Shown: positions 45,171 to 58,902, numbered from the stretch's first letter. The stretch: DNA of 64,000 nt from Trochalopteron elliotii (GCA_024734555.1 JANPWX010000160.1:1028281-1092280); one strand, 5' to 3'. Program-made: numbers and translations. Notes: generated by a model not told the origin, from the sequence alone.

Positions 45171-47920
45171 GGTGGAGCTCTTCCTCTTGCTTTACCCCAC
45201 CCTGGATCTGATGACACTTTTACAGGAACAGATGCATTTGTATGAAGAAGAAGAAGAGAAAAGAAAAAAGAAAAAAGGCACCCAAAATTCAGGAACAACT
45301 ATCTTATGGAAAAAAAAAATCACTTTTGGATATTTAGAATCCATCAGAATCTGTGTCTATTCACTCATTTTGAAAATGGGTAAAAATTTGATGCTTATCC
45401 TCTTTGAAGAACCCCATTAGCAAATACAAGACAGCCCTATTCTGCAGTAGGGGGGAAATATTTGTCAAGTGAAAGAGGGAAAAAATATCCATTGCAAATT
45501 TTGAAGTGCTCTAAGAACTACTGAGTAGCAGCCAGTGCAGGAGGACAAAGAGATGATGCCAAAGGTTTCACCAGAATGTAGATGTTCTCAGCAATGTTCC
45601 AGTCATGGAAAAGACACTTAGGACCAAGAAGATGTGTATGGAGGCTGCCTTGATCATCCCTGAGCCATGGAGAGCAGGACAAAGAGTAAACTGTATCTCT
45701 TCCTTTCAGACCAGCCCTCTGGCCTGGGCACTGCAGGGTGGGCTGGGAGCTTTTCACAAGAGGATGCCAAGCATTTCAGCTGGTGAATTAACCCAGAGCC
45801 CTCATGCCCCAGGACACAGCTAAATCCTATTATGTTCAGGGCAGAGGTTGAGCCTGCTGACTATGGTCCCACTCCTATTTTTTGTACCATGAAAGCTCAA
45901 TGAGAAGATTGCTGTGAAAACAGCATCAGTTCCACCAAAGCTGCTTGCTTTTCTCTTCAGCAAATGTGAAACATGACTGAGTTATACCACACTGGGGGGG
46001 AAGGAATTACTAAACTGTCTGAAAAACTGCCCCAGATTTCACTAGGAACTATGCCAGCCTTCCCTCAGTGAAGTTCCCACTGAACAGCCTTCCTTAGGGC
46101 TCAGAGACACAGACTACTCTGTGGCCCTACTCTGCTCATTATTTCCTTTTCCTCATGGGTCTTTTAGCTGTTCCACAGATTCTTTTTCTCTATTTCTCTC
46201 TACTAAATTTGAGTATTACACCTAATTTTTTTAAGTGCTCCTGAACTCTGAAGCCAAAACTGTTACAGAATTAGTTAATATCACCTCCAAATCTCTACCT
46301 GAGTGCTGGCAACTAACTCAGAACCAATGAAGCTGATGTGGGTTTCCTATGTATATCACTACACAGAGACGTAACAAAGGCTCTGCTAGTGTACTGGAGT
46401 ACAGAATGTATCACATGGAGATCTGGCATCAGATATTTTAAGTATTTCAAGGTCTCTGTGTGATCCAGTTGGGTTTGTTAATCTCAAACATCAATTCAAA
46501 TCTTCTCAGCTTCTAGGGTTCCTCCCAGAGGGCTGTTTAATACTTACATTAGATTGTCCTATGTACTTTATAAAAATCTGGGGAGTCTAGATTAATATTC
46601 AAGCTGTGAGAACAAGCAACAAGTTTTTCCTTAGGTCTTTAAGTGAAGTATTCATCCATTTCCCAAAAGATGTTTAAGTGCTAACACATCTGCATTTCAC
46701 AGTGGTCTTGAAAAAACTCAGCACAATACATATTTGACACACATTTTTATATCTAATATTTAGGTAAGACCATTTTCAAATAGCTGCTTTCTCTTACTGT
46801 AGTACTAAACTCTTCCTGTTCAATCACTTCACAGAAGACAAGTATGCTTAATTTTTAAAAATTTGTTGCAAATTATAGCACTGGGAATAAACATGACTGG
46901 GATTTTACAGCGTGTAACCTTCAATTTTACCTACCTCTAACCAAAACATTTAAATGTGAGGGTATAATTAGATTCCCTGTGCCATAACCTCTCTCAGCTA
47001 CATTCCCATTACAGAGCATTGTCCTTTACCTTACATTTAACACAGCTAATGGAAAAGGATTCTAGTCAGTTCTATTCCCTAACCCACAGGAGATGTCCTG
47101 CCACAATCATTTCTTTATCAAACCACCAGATTATTTTCTTGCTTAATAAGATAGACACAATAAAACGCTGGGGGCTTTGAGTTTCTTTCCAAAGTTCACA
47201 AGGTATGTTGGCTTGTACATACATGCTTTTATGAGAAGAGATAAAACACTGAAAAAAAATGCAGCAGCACTGAAAGTGATCCAGGATGAGCAATATGATA
47301 TTCAGTTTTACTAATTAGTGCTGAACATAGTTACTAAATTACCAATATCATTAGCACATTGCATGCAGCTTTACATAATAGACTGTAAACTAACCACATT
47401 GTAATTCCTGAAAACAGATAAGCACAGTTGGTAGATAAGGCTCCCAAAGAAAATTTCCTTAGTCAGAACTGGATCTAACTCTTCTATTTTCACTCCATGT
47501 CATTTTTTTAAGCAGATGAACTACTGGACATAATTTTTTAATGTGTTGAGTTCTTTCTTTTCTCCCCCCCAAAATTAGACAATCTCATATGAATCTGTGC
47601 AAAGCTGAGTGTATTTATTGGATAAAGCATTAAAATCCATGTCACTTGGTCACTAATCATCTTTGTATATGCAAAATTCCACATCACACAGATAATAAAA
47701 TCCTGACAGACTCCCAGTTACTCACCTTCTGTATCACATTATTTATTTCAACTACATTTGACAAGAAAGGGTATATAACCAAAACAAAGAGAAAGCTATA
47801 AATAAAAGAAAGCATTATATATTTTAAAAATTCAGCATATATCAAGAACTCTTTGACTAATACCAAAACAAAGCCTCCATCTGAGTTAGCCTCCTCTGTG
47901 GTGACTGCATTGTCAAATTT
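45171..47920. other. Non-coding stretch
   Basis: A purine-only run (GAAGAAGAAGAAGAG... to about 45278) starts at 45244. No gene or repeat element is recognised in the rest. Frames of up to 82 codons are unsupported. Confidence 0.55.
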
Positions 47921-47985
47921 CACAGAATCACAGAATGGTTATGGTTGGAGGGGACCTCTGGAGATCATCTTGTCCAACCCCCAAA
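47921..47985 (-). mobile_element. CR1 LINE 3' end, minus orientation
   Basis: CACAGAATCACAGAATGG followed by GGTTGGAGGGGACCTCTGGA and GATCATCTTGTCCAACCCCC is the reverse complement of the avian CR1 3' untranslated end with its ATTCTGTG microsatellite tail. Only the last 65 or so bases are clear; sequence to about 48050 may be more diverged CR1. CR1 copies are usually 5'-truncated like this, without target duplications. Confidence 0.9.
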
Positions 47986-50869
47986 TTTGACCCAATAACT
48001 CCTAATCTGTAAGTGGCCAATAATCTCCTATGAGCTTCCATGCTCCATCACACTCTTTAGCATTGATGTGAGCCCCTGCCCTCCAAAACCATAAAAATGC
48101 ACTTTGGATTTCACTGTTACCCGTGTCCTATCCTATAGAATGCTGGGCCAGGAGGCTTTAGGACTCCTTTCCAGACAGCTGGTCCAGCTGCAGGAGAACT
48201 TGCCTGTCCCCCAAGGACACCATGGTAAAGGCATTGCAGAACTAATGGCCTTGCATGATTTAGTCTCACTGTAAGGTACACAAGTTCCAATACACAGTAC
48301 AGGCAAATCTGGGCAAACACAGGCACACACTTCAGCAAAATTTGGTTTAAACCACTCTGATACCTGAATCAATAAACTCTTATGGGGATACCAAAGTTCT
48401 GAATCCAGCTAAGATCCATGTTGGCAGCTTTGACGTACCTTGACTGGAAAGTGCCTTGTGGGAAGTACCCCCTCCTCCTGGAGTTTGGCAAACATGCTCT
48501 GTCTAGAAGACCTCTCAAACCAGTGTATACAACCTGAGGTAAAGCTGGGAGTCACCCACTTCCCCAGCTGTAATCAGATGCCAGAAAGCATTTGTCTAAA
48601 AACATTTTTGGTTTCTTTCTACCTCCTCTCTCTCTCTCTCATCCCACACCTTTGCTCAGGACAGCACTTTGTGATTTGCCTGCAGCAAGGTATATTCCTG
48701 ACCTGTCTAAGACATAGAGACTCTTTTAGTATGATGCCCTTTTCCAAATCCTCTGTTCCATAATCAGCTGCTGTTTAAATACAGTCAGTTGGTGCTGAAG
48801 ATGTTGTCTGTAAACAATGTGAAGGGAGTGAAAGACAGAGACAGTCAAGCCAAACAATTTGACACCCTGCCAGCCCAGCAGGCATCTGAAAGGAGTTTTC
48901 AATTTCACATCAACTTCTTTTTTTTCCAAGAAAAAAGAGAACTTGGACTCTATTTAAAAGCTGTTACAATTCTATATGCTGCCTGAAAAGTAGCATGTTT
49001 CACCTAAACTCTTCACATTCTACAAAATGTGTATTGACATAAATTAGGAGCTTCCATTTCTACCATCAACCCTCATTTGAAGGGCTTTATATATTTTAGC
49101 CTAAAGAAAGAGACTCAAACCTGCCCTTTCACCTAGTGAAATATGCTTCTAAGTCAGTGTGTAAGTTTCAGCATTTAATATCATGCCACAGTCTCCTTGC
49201 TTTTTAGCCTGGACCACATGCTTTCATCTCTGTAAATGATGCCTGTAAAAGTTTGATTCGTTTGCCAAATTTAAGAACTACCCAAGGGTATTTTTTATTT
49301 GTACTAATAATTTGCAAATATACATGTTAAAAAGCAATCATATCTCAATTTTATTTCCATCACTGCAAGTTTTCAAGCCAGTGCCAAGCTAAGTAAAACT
49401 ACTGGGTTCCTGAAGATATTTCTGTCAGGCAATTATACATGTAGTCTCAAAATCTGGAATTCACAAACATCTGGCAAAACTTCTCTAATTATGTCTTCCC
49501 TTTTCATCAATTCTTGCAGTCAAGTAGATTAAATACCCTAAAACACATTCTCATATTTTAAATAGAATAATTATATTTAAACAAAAAAGCCTCCAAATAT
49601 TGTCTCGGTAACACTACTCCAATCTCCTAATGTGTTGTATCCACAGGAGATGTCTTTATAGATCAACAATGCATGACAATTTTCTGCTGGTTGTCCTTGC
49701 TAGCCAAACATTACCTGAACTTTAGAAGCCACATCAGCACAGTCATAAATCTGAGATGCTAAATCTTGCTAATAAGGCAGGTATATAATCGTGGGCTTAG
49801 TATTGTGCCACTGTGTTTGTAGTCACATCCAGCCAGTTCAGTGCACAAGTAGAGAAGCACGTGAGCTTTTTTCCTCTGGTAGACATATCCATTGCATTCT
49901 ATAAAAACAGCATCTGTAACCTGCAGGCAAATGTGCAATGAGATATAAGCAATACCTGTCAAAACAGACTGAACATTTAGCATCCACAAATATACTCCTA
50001 TTGAAGTAAGAAGGGCTATGAGAAGGGAAGATTGGCTTATCTTCAAGGGTACAGTTAATCCAGGTAACACACACCATGTGTAATGCTATTTCACAGCTCC
50101 TACAGAGTTCACTTGCAGCATTTTCTCACAAGGGTTTTATGGACTTTGAAAGAGCTCCAGGTACTCCACTCGACTTAGCAGCTTAGAAATTTTATGATCC
50201 CAGTGTGGCACACACCATATAGAAAGCAGCTGGGATTTTCAACAGGTTCTCTTAATCTTTCATATTCTACCTTTGTTTAGCTTTTTTTTCCCTGAACCTC
50301 CCAAATATTTTTTCACAACAGATTTATCCCTGTGTCAGGCAACCACATCTCTCACCTTTAAAATAAATACACTTCACACACTCTATAGATTATTGTCTTT
50401 GCATAGACTACCCCAAGTCTTCTACACCAAAAATGCAATTTCTCAGGAACCATGAAGTAAGGTAAATTGCTTGGTGTTCACATAGATAACAAATAAATTA
50501 TGATGCCAGAGAATCTAGAATCTGTATGCTTCATCATTTAATGTTTTGGCTACAAAGTCACCAAATCAGTCCTACCACCAGACAAACATGGTCTACAAGT
50601 ATTTGATGACCTCCAGAATGAGTCTACAAATGCCATCCTAGAATAGGTCAGATATTTTCCCTAAAATTAGAAAGGTAATTGGGAAAAAAGCACATGCTTT
50701 AAAAAGCGTGCTCACATGAGGAAAAGGGAGTAGCAGTGTAATGCTGCCACTGGTCAATGCCAATATGAAGAATGCCATCCTTCTGGCCAGCAGGTCAGAG
50801 CACTTAGATGAGCTGTGGCTGTTGGTGTAAAAACAAATTGTGTACTAAGCTGCTGTCAGAAGACAGGCT
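47986..50869. other. Non-coding stretch
   Basis: A short CT run lies at 48626-48640. Bases 49240-49420 are AT-rich and have a word content often seen in conserved non-coding sequence, but nothing firm. No supported gene. Confidence 0.5.
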
Positions 50870-51055
50870 AGCCTCAGATATTCTTCATAAAATGTAACAG
50901 GCTGCCCGGTGAGGTTGTGGAATCTATCCTTGGAGATATTCAGAAGATGTCAGGACATATAGGTGGGAAACCTCTTCGAGGTGACTCTGCTTGTGCAGAG
51001 TGTTTGTACAAGATGACCTTCACAGTTCCCTTCCTACTGCAACCATTCTGTGAGC
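50870..51055 (+). mobile_element. CR1 LINE 3' end, plus orientation
   Basis: AACAGGCTGCCCGGTGAGGT, TGTGGAATCTATCCTTGGAG and ATATTCAGAAGATG, followed by AGGTGACTCTGCTTGTGCAG and ending AACCATTCTGTGAGCC, match the last about 180 bases of avian CR1, with moderate divergence and several small changes. The element is 5'-truncated near 50870-50895; the exact start is unclear because CR1 similarity fades gradually. Confidence 0.85.
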
Positions 51056-52067
51056 CTGCAATGACATGGCTCCTCTCCAGAGAAACGAAGAGAATATCCA
51101 CTGCTGCACACTCACACTACTTCAAAACAAAAACTAACAGATTGGAAGGACAGAGGGGGAATCTGCAGTGCAGATTTTTTTAACATTTTAGAACTGGCAC
51201 TTAGGAAGTCACCCCTCATCAGTTCCCTTTAGCCATCAGTGAGTGCTGATCCTTGTTGAGCCAAGTTGCCTATCTGGCATTTTCTTGAGATGCCACTTAC
51301 ATAGGTGACCCTCTGCCAAAGGAGACTCAGTAGAGAAGAGGGTTTCTTATGACACACTAATTCATCTTCCTTCTCCCCTGGCAGGACAGCATGAGCAGCA
51401 GAACAGATATATAGATTAATCTGTGCAACCAAAGGCCTACCTTACACCTTCCCTTGTAGGGAACATGAGGCTGTAGATCCCAGCCAGATTATTCTGAACT
51501 GCAATATTTGAATCTCACAAGGAAGCCATAGGCAAAGACTAAGATCTGTTGGGGGATTGTTTGTTTGCTTTTTTTGTTTCTGTTCCGGTTTATTTTTTAA
51601 ATACAAGTAAAACAGACAGGTTTGAGAAAAGGTTTTGGGGAGAAACAGGATGGAGAGCCCAACCTTCCTAGACATAGCCTCAGGTGTAGCTCTCTGGCCA
51701 GGTGTTCTGTACTGTTTTCCCCCTCTGCTCTTCTGCTTGTCACAGACCTAAAGACCTGAAGAACATCCTGTGTATCATTCCCCAAATCATGGATAGAACA
51801 TCAGTACAGCAACCCATCCTCAGCCCTGCTTCATCCACCTCAGAGGTCCCATGTCTTGCAGGACATCAGTCATGCTGATGCCAGAATACATTCATGTAAA
51901 TATGAAACCTTGTCCTTTTATTGACTCAAGTTATTTACTAAAAGTAAAGAATCATTGGCCTCAGACTGCACAGACTGATTTCTATGGATATGGTCAACAG
52001 TGTTTTAAGACTGTGTTTCTCTGACTGGAGCCTGTCTCCACAGAAATACTGTCCTAGCTACAAGGTA
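51056..52067. other. Non-coding stretch
   Basis: No repeat or gene is recognised. A T-rich and A-rich patch (TTTTTTTGTTTCTG...) lies near 51550-51610. Frames are short and unsupported. Confidence 0.55.
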
Positions 52068-52127
52068 CAATTGCACTGCTGTAGTTATACCTCTTTTATA
52101 CCTCAATTGCACCTCTGTAGTTATATC
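52068..52127. repeat. 36-bp imperfect tandem duplication
   Basis: CAATTGCACTGCTGTAGTTA at 52068 recurs as CAATTGCACCTCTGTAGTTA at 52104, an exact 36-base offset. The second copy is partial and the two differ at a few positions, so the event is not recent. Confidence 0.8.
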
Positions 52128-52214
52128 AGAATTACTTCTTCCTCCCTGGGATCACTCTTATTCCAGAATAAGCATGGGCTTTTATGTTTTATTTTAACTA
52201 CTTCTAGCTAACAC

Positions 52215-53021
52215 ATGAGACAAATAAACAAACAAACAAGCAAACAAAAAGTCATTTTGTATCAGAGTAACAGTGTCCAGAGACACAAGACAAAATCCAC
52301 AATGCTCCCTTATTTTTTTTTTTTTTCACATATAATTCAATCTGAACATGGTTCACTTGCAGACAAGCCCCTTGCTGCTCTTGCATCACACAGCTTTTCC
52401 CCAGCTCCTGGAGAAAAATCCACGTGGAAGTCAAGGCCCTGCTGTGCACATACCATGGAGCCCTGTGTTTGCTGTGAAGTCCCCTTGACTGCCCTCCTCA
52501 AATCAAAATATTTTACTCCAGAAGCTGCCCTCTCAGAGAGGATGCATTTTCTATGGAGAGCAAACATATGCCAATTCTCCAGACAGAGTTACTGTGGGAC
52601 TCTTTACCTGTCCAAAGCCTGCTCACTGACCCCCAGCCAGGCAACCATCCAGAGGCAGAGCTGCACTGCAGCAACACCACAGCAATGGACACCTTCAGGG
52701 AGGTGTTCAGCTCTAGGCCACCAAACTGAGATGCCTTGGCCTCTCGTGGTAACAGGTTTGCAATGCAGAGGCAATTGCACAGATACAGCAGCTCATGAAC
52801 TAAACCTCCAAGTGTATTCCCACATTATTGTGACTGTGCACCTCAAGGGAAGCCACAGCTCACTCTCAGTCAGGTACTACATGGACAGCTCTGACTCAGC
52901 TTTACCCAGCTGTCTCCAAAGTCATTTTATAAACCCCTTCCCAAGGGCATTCTTCCTGCCGCCACCGTGGAAGGTGTTGGGGTCACAGCCACTACAGCAA
53001 AGCAGGAGCAATCAAACCTAA
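52215..53021 (+). other. Unidentified 268-codon open frame
   Basis: This is the longest open frame in the window. From an ATG at 52215 it runs 268 codons. The start is lysine/glutamine-rich owing to CAAA repeats, a phenylalanine run comes from a T tract at 52313-52326, and the rest is Ser/Cys/Gln/His-rich without a domain, signal peptide or membrane segment that I recognise. The region is GC-rich for this window but not CpG-rich, which lowers stop frequency. A run this long is unusual by chance, yet the right-hand part overlaps an LTR-like sequence read on the other strand. I do not think it is an established gene, and I assign no function. Confidence 0.15.
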
Positions 53022-53290
53022 GATGGAATGACTGAGCCACAACTTCCCCCCAAACACCACAGCAAAGACAGAATGTCCAAAAGGTGCCTCAGAATGCCTT
53101 ACCATAACCTGGGAGGGGTTGGGAAGTGCAGAAGTGGGGTGCTCAACTCCCTGGAGGGAAAGTGAGCCTGGAATCACTCATCGAGAGGTTCCAAACCAAA
53201 TAAGAAGAGACCCTCACAGGCTACATTGTATTTTCTTTTTAAAAGAAAATTTATTAAAGGAAATTGCTGGGCCACAGTATCAATGAACTT
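52840..53290 (-). mobile_element. Possible decayed LTR-retroelement fragment
   Basis: On the minus strand, TTTAATAAATTTTCTTTT (about 53240-53257) resembles an LTR polyadenylation region. It is followed downstream by GGTTTGGAACCTCTCGATGA and a GC-rich block up to about 52840 in which many TG/CA pairs could be decayed CpG. The abrupt switch from AT-rich to GC-rich sequence fits an insertion. I could not find TG...CA termini or a target duplication, so the borders and even the class are uncertain. Confidence 0.3.
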
Positions 53291-56200
53291 CTACCTCTTT
53301 TCTGGAGTCCCATGCAAAAGATTATACTGAAAACTAACTAACTAAATAAAAAATACCCCCACAGAACTTTTTCCACTGGCAAGAGCCCATTCCACAGTCC
53401 TCATTGGCAAAAGACTACAAAATTATAAGATCTGAATAAAACTTCTCAAGCAAAAACATTTTCCCAACACGAAACACTGTTTTACTGAAATCAAACCTTT
53501 TCTCTAGCAATATACTTTATTTGTTCACCTTTAGCTATGGCTACTCTCACAGCAAATTTTTCCTTGCATTAATTTTAAAATTTCACTCCAAATAAAATTT
53601 TCTTATACAGAAATTTCCTGACCTTTTTTGTTTGTTTGTTTTCTTTCTTCAACAGGAAGAACATCAAGGAACCCTCAACCTTCTAATCATTGTTAAAAGT
53701 ATCAGTTACTCGTTAGAACTTGTTATAGGAAAAACACAAGGGAAAAAGACAACACTGTGACTGTTTTGGGTTTATATTACAGGTTTATATGCTATTAAAA
53801 TGCTTAGGTCTTATTATGCACTTTAAAAATGCTAGTGCTTAATGTGCTCCGATTAGGGCTTAACAAGCCCTTTAAAAATGTTACAATGTTAAACCACCAA
53901 ATCACATTGTCTCTAAGGAGTAAGAGGCTTAAAAAAATCTTCTGTTCTTCACAACCTAGCCCTTACATTAATAAAAACAAAATCCAGTCATAATAAGTTT
54001 ACATCATATATCAGAATGTTTTGACATCCTTAATGACTAGGAGTTAAGAAGTTGGCTTAACTCTGTGTGCTAGTGTGTGCTTGTTTGAGTGTAGGAGTGA
54101 AGGTTAGTGGTTTTCTGAAAGCCTTAAATAACAGAGATAATGGAGATGAACATTGTGCATTTTTGCCATAACTGGTGTCTGGAATCCCGTTGCCTAATTT
54201 AAAGGGCCAGTTATGTGATGGTGAATAGTGGAGAAAATGTCCATTTGGCCTCATGGCTGTGCTGCAGTGGGCAGAGAACAGGCAGTGATACTCCCAAACC
54301 TGGGCCAGGCTGTGCTGCCTCACTCAGACCAGTCACTGTGACATGCAAGGGCCTGGTGGTCATGCATTGCCAGTGTTCCACACTTCTGGCAGCTACACTC
54401 CAATAATAAACAGGTCTTGTTGCTATTCATCACTTGGAGGAAAAGCTCCACAGCAAAGGATGTGTCTGTCACAAACTGCAACATAACATGAGAAACAACT
54501 GACTGGGTAATAATGTTGGCTTCACAAAACAGATGTAAGTGATAAAATACTTGCAAATTGTGGCATTCTAACTGAAAGAGGAATTGTTCTGATTTGTACT
54601 ACAAGGAACACCTGCACTGGTGGTCAGTAAACATCCCCCATCAATAGTTGTACACAAAAAGTCACAGTAGTAAGCACGAGAGACTGGTTTCTTTATTCTG
54701 CTCTTCTAATTTTAATATGTGTTACTCTGAAATATCCACGATCACCCAGGCAAAATTCACTTCAGTATATGTCCAGCTTTCTTGAAAACCATAAATATGG
54801 GAGAAATCCAACTGAAGCTAAACAAACCCACATGACTTATTCAGCTAATTACAGAGTGTGAGCAGTGAATTCTAAAATAATAACCATGGCAGATAGTTCT
54901 CAAGATTGAAATACACTTGCACACCCAATTCATTAATTCCAAATAAAAAATTTTAAAAAATGCTCAATCTTCATGGATACTAGAAAAAGTGGTATACTTG
55001 GCTCAAAAAACTGTTTGCTGCAATTACATCCAGGGCCAGTCTTCATGGCCACACTTTCCAAGAGGACTATGACAGCATTACTGAGTGTTTTCCAGTAACA
55101 TGGGATGTGTTTTCAAACTGACTACTGTCACAAGTTGGATCATTTCAAGATGTGGACAGCACTGATGGTTCTCCTTTTTATTTTCCCACCATAAATAGTT
55201 CAAGTTTATATAATTAATGTAATTTATGCACATATCTGTGCCAATATACTACACTGCTATATTCAAGTCCCTAGTTGAGAAACTTGCTTACTTTTACCTA
55301 CTTTCTTAAGTGTTATTCCTCATTAACTGGATCAAAATTTGTTGCTAGATAACATGACATGGAGAATTTATCTTGTCTTTGGTTTTACTTGTTTACTAAC
55401 ATCAGATTATTGTGAAACAAACATGAAAAATGTTCAAAGGCTTAAAAAGTTCTTTCCCTTTCCCTGGAACTGTCACATTCTGTTCAATTTAAATATGTGG
55501 TAAATTTATTATTTTCCATATTAATTTCCCCCTGTTCCTTTATATTAAAATAACTAACTCAGAAAAATGATTCCATCTGCTCTGCACTCAGTTGCTTATG
55601 CCTTCAGAGATTCTGGAGTCTGTGCAGAGAACAGAGTGTTTCAGGGCTGCTCTTCCCAGTTCAACTTTTCTCCAACCTCAGGCACCCAAAAATTTTATAA
55701 CAAAGTTATAAAACTCATCAAGTAATCCAGACACACACAAAAAAAAACACCCCAGTGCTTTGGTTTTCTTTCCATTTTCTTTCTAGTGTCTGACCTTTTC
55801 TATTAAATGAAGAGTGGATTTTCAAAGTTGTCTGTTTAACAATTACAACTTAAAACTTGTGTGTGAGAGACAGGAAATGGGAAGAAAAAGGAGAGCAATG
55901 AAGGAGAAGAGAGAGAAAGACAACCATGGGACTGCTGTCTCAGCAGGTATTCCTTGCCCAGGAAGGAACTGGGGTACCTGGCCCAGCACCAGGCAGAGTG
56001 TCCTGACACACCAAGCAGCAAGGGCAGCCTCCTGTGTTCCCCTGTTTTGGAGATGTGGGAGGTGCACAAGCACAGGCTCATGCCTGGGACCAATGATTCC
56101 CCAGGACAGCCCATAGGCAGATGTTCTGCACAATTGCCTGCACATTTCCCCTCTGTGGACCCATAAAACACCCAGGCCTGTCTCCCTTCTTTCTTTTGTG

Positions 56201-58787
56201 CTCCTCTCTAACTTATTAACTGGTTTCAACAAATAGGAATTGTTTTTGTCCTGTCAGCCCAGCCTGTGTGCTGCAGTTTCAGCTGACCAAGACAGCAGCT
56301 CTGCAGGCAGGAGTTTGTGCAGAGGTGCAGGGCAGGGGGGGCCAGTGGCACAGACATTCTCCTTTTCTGGGCTCCAGAAGCTGCTTCCCAGCTTCCTTCA
56401 CTGGAAGGGATTGGTGTGACTGCTCCGTGTTTCATGCATGAGTCACTCCGTGCCTGGGACACCAACCAAGCTGGCAGCAGGCTACCAGCACAGGAGCTTG
56501 GAAACACACCTGCCTGCAGTGCTGCTGAGTGTTTGCTGCCCTGCCTTCCCACAGTGCCACAGAGAACAACATTTGCTGCAGTGGAGAAACTATGAAATTA
56601 GATCCTCTAAATATTCCTTAATAGGCAAAAGGCAGAAGAGTGGGTGAAGAGAGCAAACAATGTGCAACAGTGTTTAGATTATAGTAAAATACATTAACAA
56701 TAAATACTCCCCTGTCAAGAATATGTCATGCAATTATATTTACTGCACTGAACAGAGCTAACCAATGTTTTGAGAGGGTGGTTTTGCACTCCCAGGATGA
56801 CTCTCCTTCAGGGACAGCATATGTGAATAATCATTTAGACATGGGATATCAGCTGTGAAAAAAACTGCTGCAGCACAGTGTGCCAGATGTGATGGCTAGA
56901 AAGTTAGCTCCCTCTCCTGGATTAGACCAGAAAATTAAAGTACATTGCACTGATCTAAACCAGTACTTGGGCATTGTTATTCTTTTATCCCTAGTCCTAG
57001 AACCTCAGTCAGGGGAAATCTATGCTTCCTGAAGTACTGGGGTTTGCTGAGAGATACAGCCTATCACCTAAGCAACGACAACAATCTCACGGCATAACTG
57101 ACTGCAACCCAGTTAAATTGCCATAAAATATATGCAAGAATGCAAGGTACACATCTGCACACATCTGGAGAGCCCGAGCAATGTGACTTAGTGCCATAAA
57201 GTGCCACAGTCCACAAAAATGTCGTTGCAAACCAGATCTCTCTAATGGCTTTGACACTGTCCCTCAGCCCTTCTGCCAGCAGAAGGACCATTGCTGTGAG
57301 TAGCAATTTTGGCCAGTTTAGACAATGTGAACCAAGGACAGCAGGACTTACTGCATGAGTTGAAAATTTGAGAACTAAGGCTGAGATGAAGACAGAGAGC
57401 AGATCATAAAAAGAAATTTTACTGAAGTTCTGAATGTTTTTCTAAGTGTTTTGCAAATTGGCTGAAATATTGTAGCTTATACAGTTTCCAGACCACATGG
57501 GAAGTCGAAGTCCTTTTACTTTGACAATTACGTCTTCAATTTTCATATCACAGAAGTTTGGAAAGCTAAGATGCAACTAGGAAAAGAATGAAAACATAGG
57601 TGTTCATAGCTTACTCACCACTTTGGATTTGATCAAATTCAGATAAAATCAATGACAAAGAAGCTCCTTTAAAGGTAGGGTTTACAATAGCTTTATGAAA
57701 CTGCACAAGCAAAACTTTAAATAAAGTTTTTTTCCTGCCTAACTGTAGAGTTTGACTGCTAAATACCCTCCTTTATGATTATATAGGATCTTTCATCCAA
57801 GAAATTGAAATTTCTTCACCCCTTGAACATTATCCTTCTGACATCATCATGCCCTACTGATAAATAAGAAAACAAGGCAAAAAAACAAAAGTAACATGAA
57901 ATGCATACCTGACTACTGATTTGTCCAAACAGAAAACCATTATGATTAAAGCCCAGACTGTTCAAATGCTCTATCTCTGTTTTTACTACAAAAAGAGTAA
58001 TTCTACAAGGGAGACTTTTACAAAAACAGTGACAAGAGAGAGACATATCCATAGGCAATTCAACCTCCTCAAAGTCAGAATCACCTCCTGGAAGAAGCTT
58101 GCTCTTTCTGTGGAGGAGTCAGCAGCCTTCCAGCTCAGACACTCCAACTGGAGAGTTGGAGGATTCTAAGAGCAATATTGTCAAGGAGTTTTAGAGCAAG
58201 CATGGGGATCTATGCCATAATAGGAGAGATACACCAGTGTACCTCACTAGCTGGGTAAGAAAAACAATCTTGTTATCCAAATTCAAAAGGTTTGAACTTG
58301 ATATTACTATGGTAAGTGCATGTTCATAGATACACACAGAGTTGTCTCCAGGGGTGTTGGTCCATTGTAAACATTGAGTGAGCTTAGGGTATTCTAGTTC
58401 TATTGCTTAAATAGGATGAACTCCCTAAAAAATTGCAGACCTCTCTTGCTGAGTTGGAGCCTCCTGAGCATCTCTCTCACAAAGGTACTATTCAGCTGCA
58501 AATTTTGGGGCCAGTTTGAATAAACTCCATCACTCTGAGGTTTCAATATTTGTGAGAGTCCCTTACTGACTGACAGCCTTTCCCAACACAGGTGAGGTAC
58601 CAATAGGATGTGTAGTGCCATGGACAATGCCTGCGTTGCCCTGCTCTACAGACCTGTCTGTTTGGATGACCTTCATAAGAGCCAAAATGTATGCAAGCAG
58701 TTTTAATAATTGTAATTGAAAATCCTATTTTAAACCAGGGCATCTACCCAAAGAACTTCACTGGCAAAATTATATCTTCCTATTTAG
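53291..58787. other. Non-coding stretch
   Basis: Mostly AT-rich. GC-richer islands at 55930-56160 and 56250-56580 hold overlapping frames on both strands without domains. A purine-rich run lies at 55871-55922. No repeat family is recognised. Confidence 0.5.
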
Positions 58788-58902
58788 TTAAAAACAAACA
58801 AACAAACAACACAAAAAACCCCACAACACCCCAAACAACAACAACAACAAACCACACACAAAAAAATAAACAACCCACCACAAAAAACTTCTTCTACAAT
58901 AA
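58788..58902. repeat. G-free A/C low-complexity tract
   Basis: No G occurs on the plus strand for 115 bases. From 58790 to 58888 it is almost pure A and C with a single T at 58867. It contains (AAAC)n, (CAA)n and CCCCA-like pieces, so it looks like a decayed and re-expanded CAAA-type simple repeat. A plus-strand frame across it encodes Asn/Thr/Lys-rich low complexity and is not a gene. Confidence 0.85.

Noticed and set aside
45244..45278. Purine-only tract as a triplex or regulatory element
   Set aside because: Short and degenerate GAA/GAAAA text; ordinary low complexity.
56099..56108. CCCCAGGACA as the end of another minus-strand LTR
   Set aside because: No matching TG end, polyadenylation region or target duplication could be found to its left.
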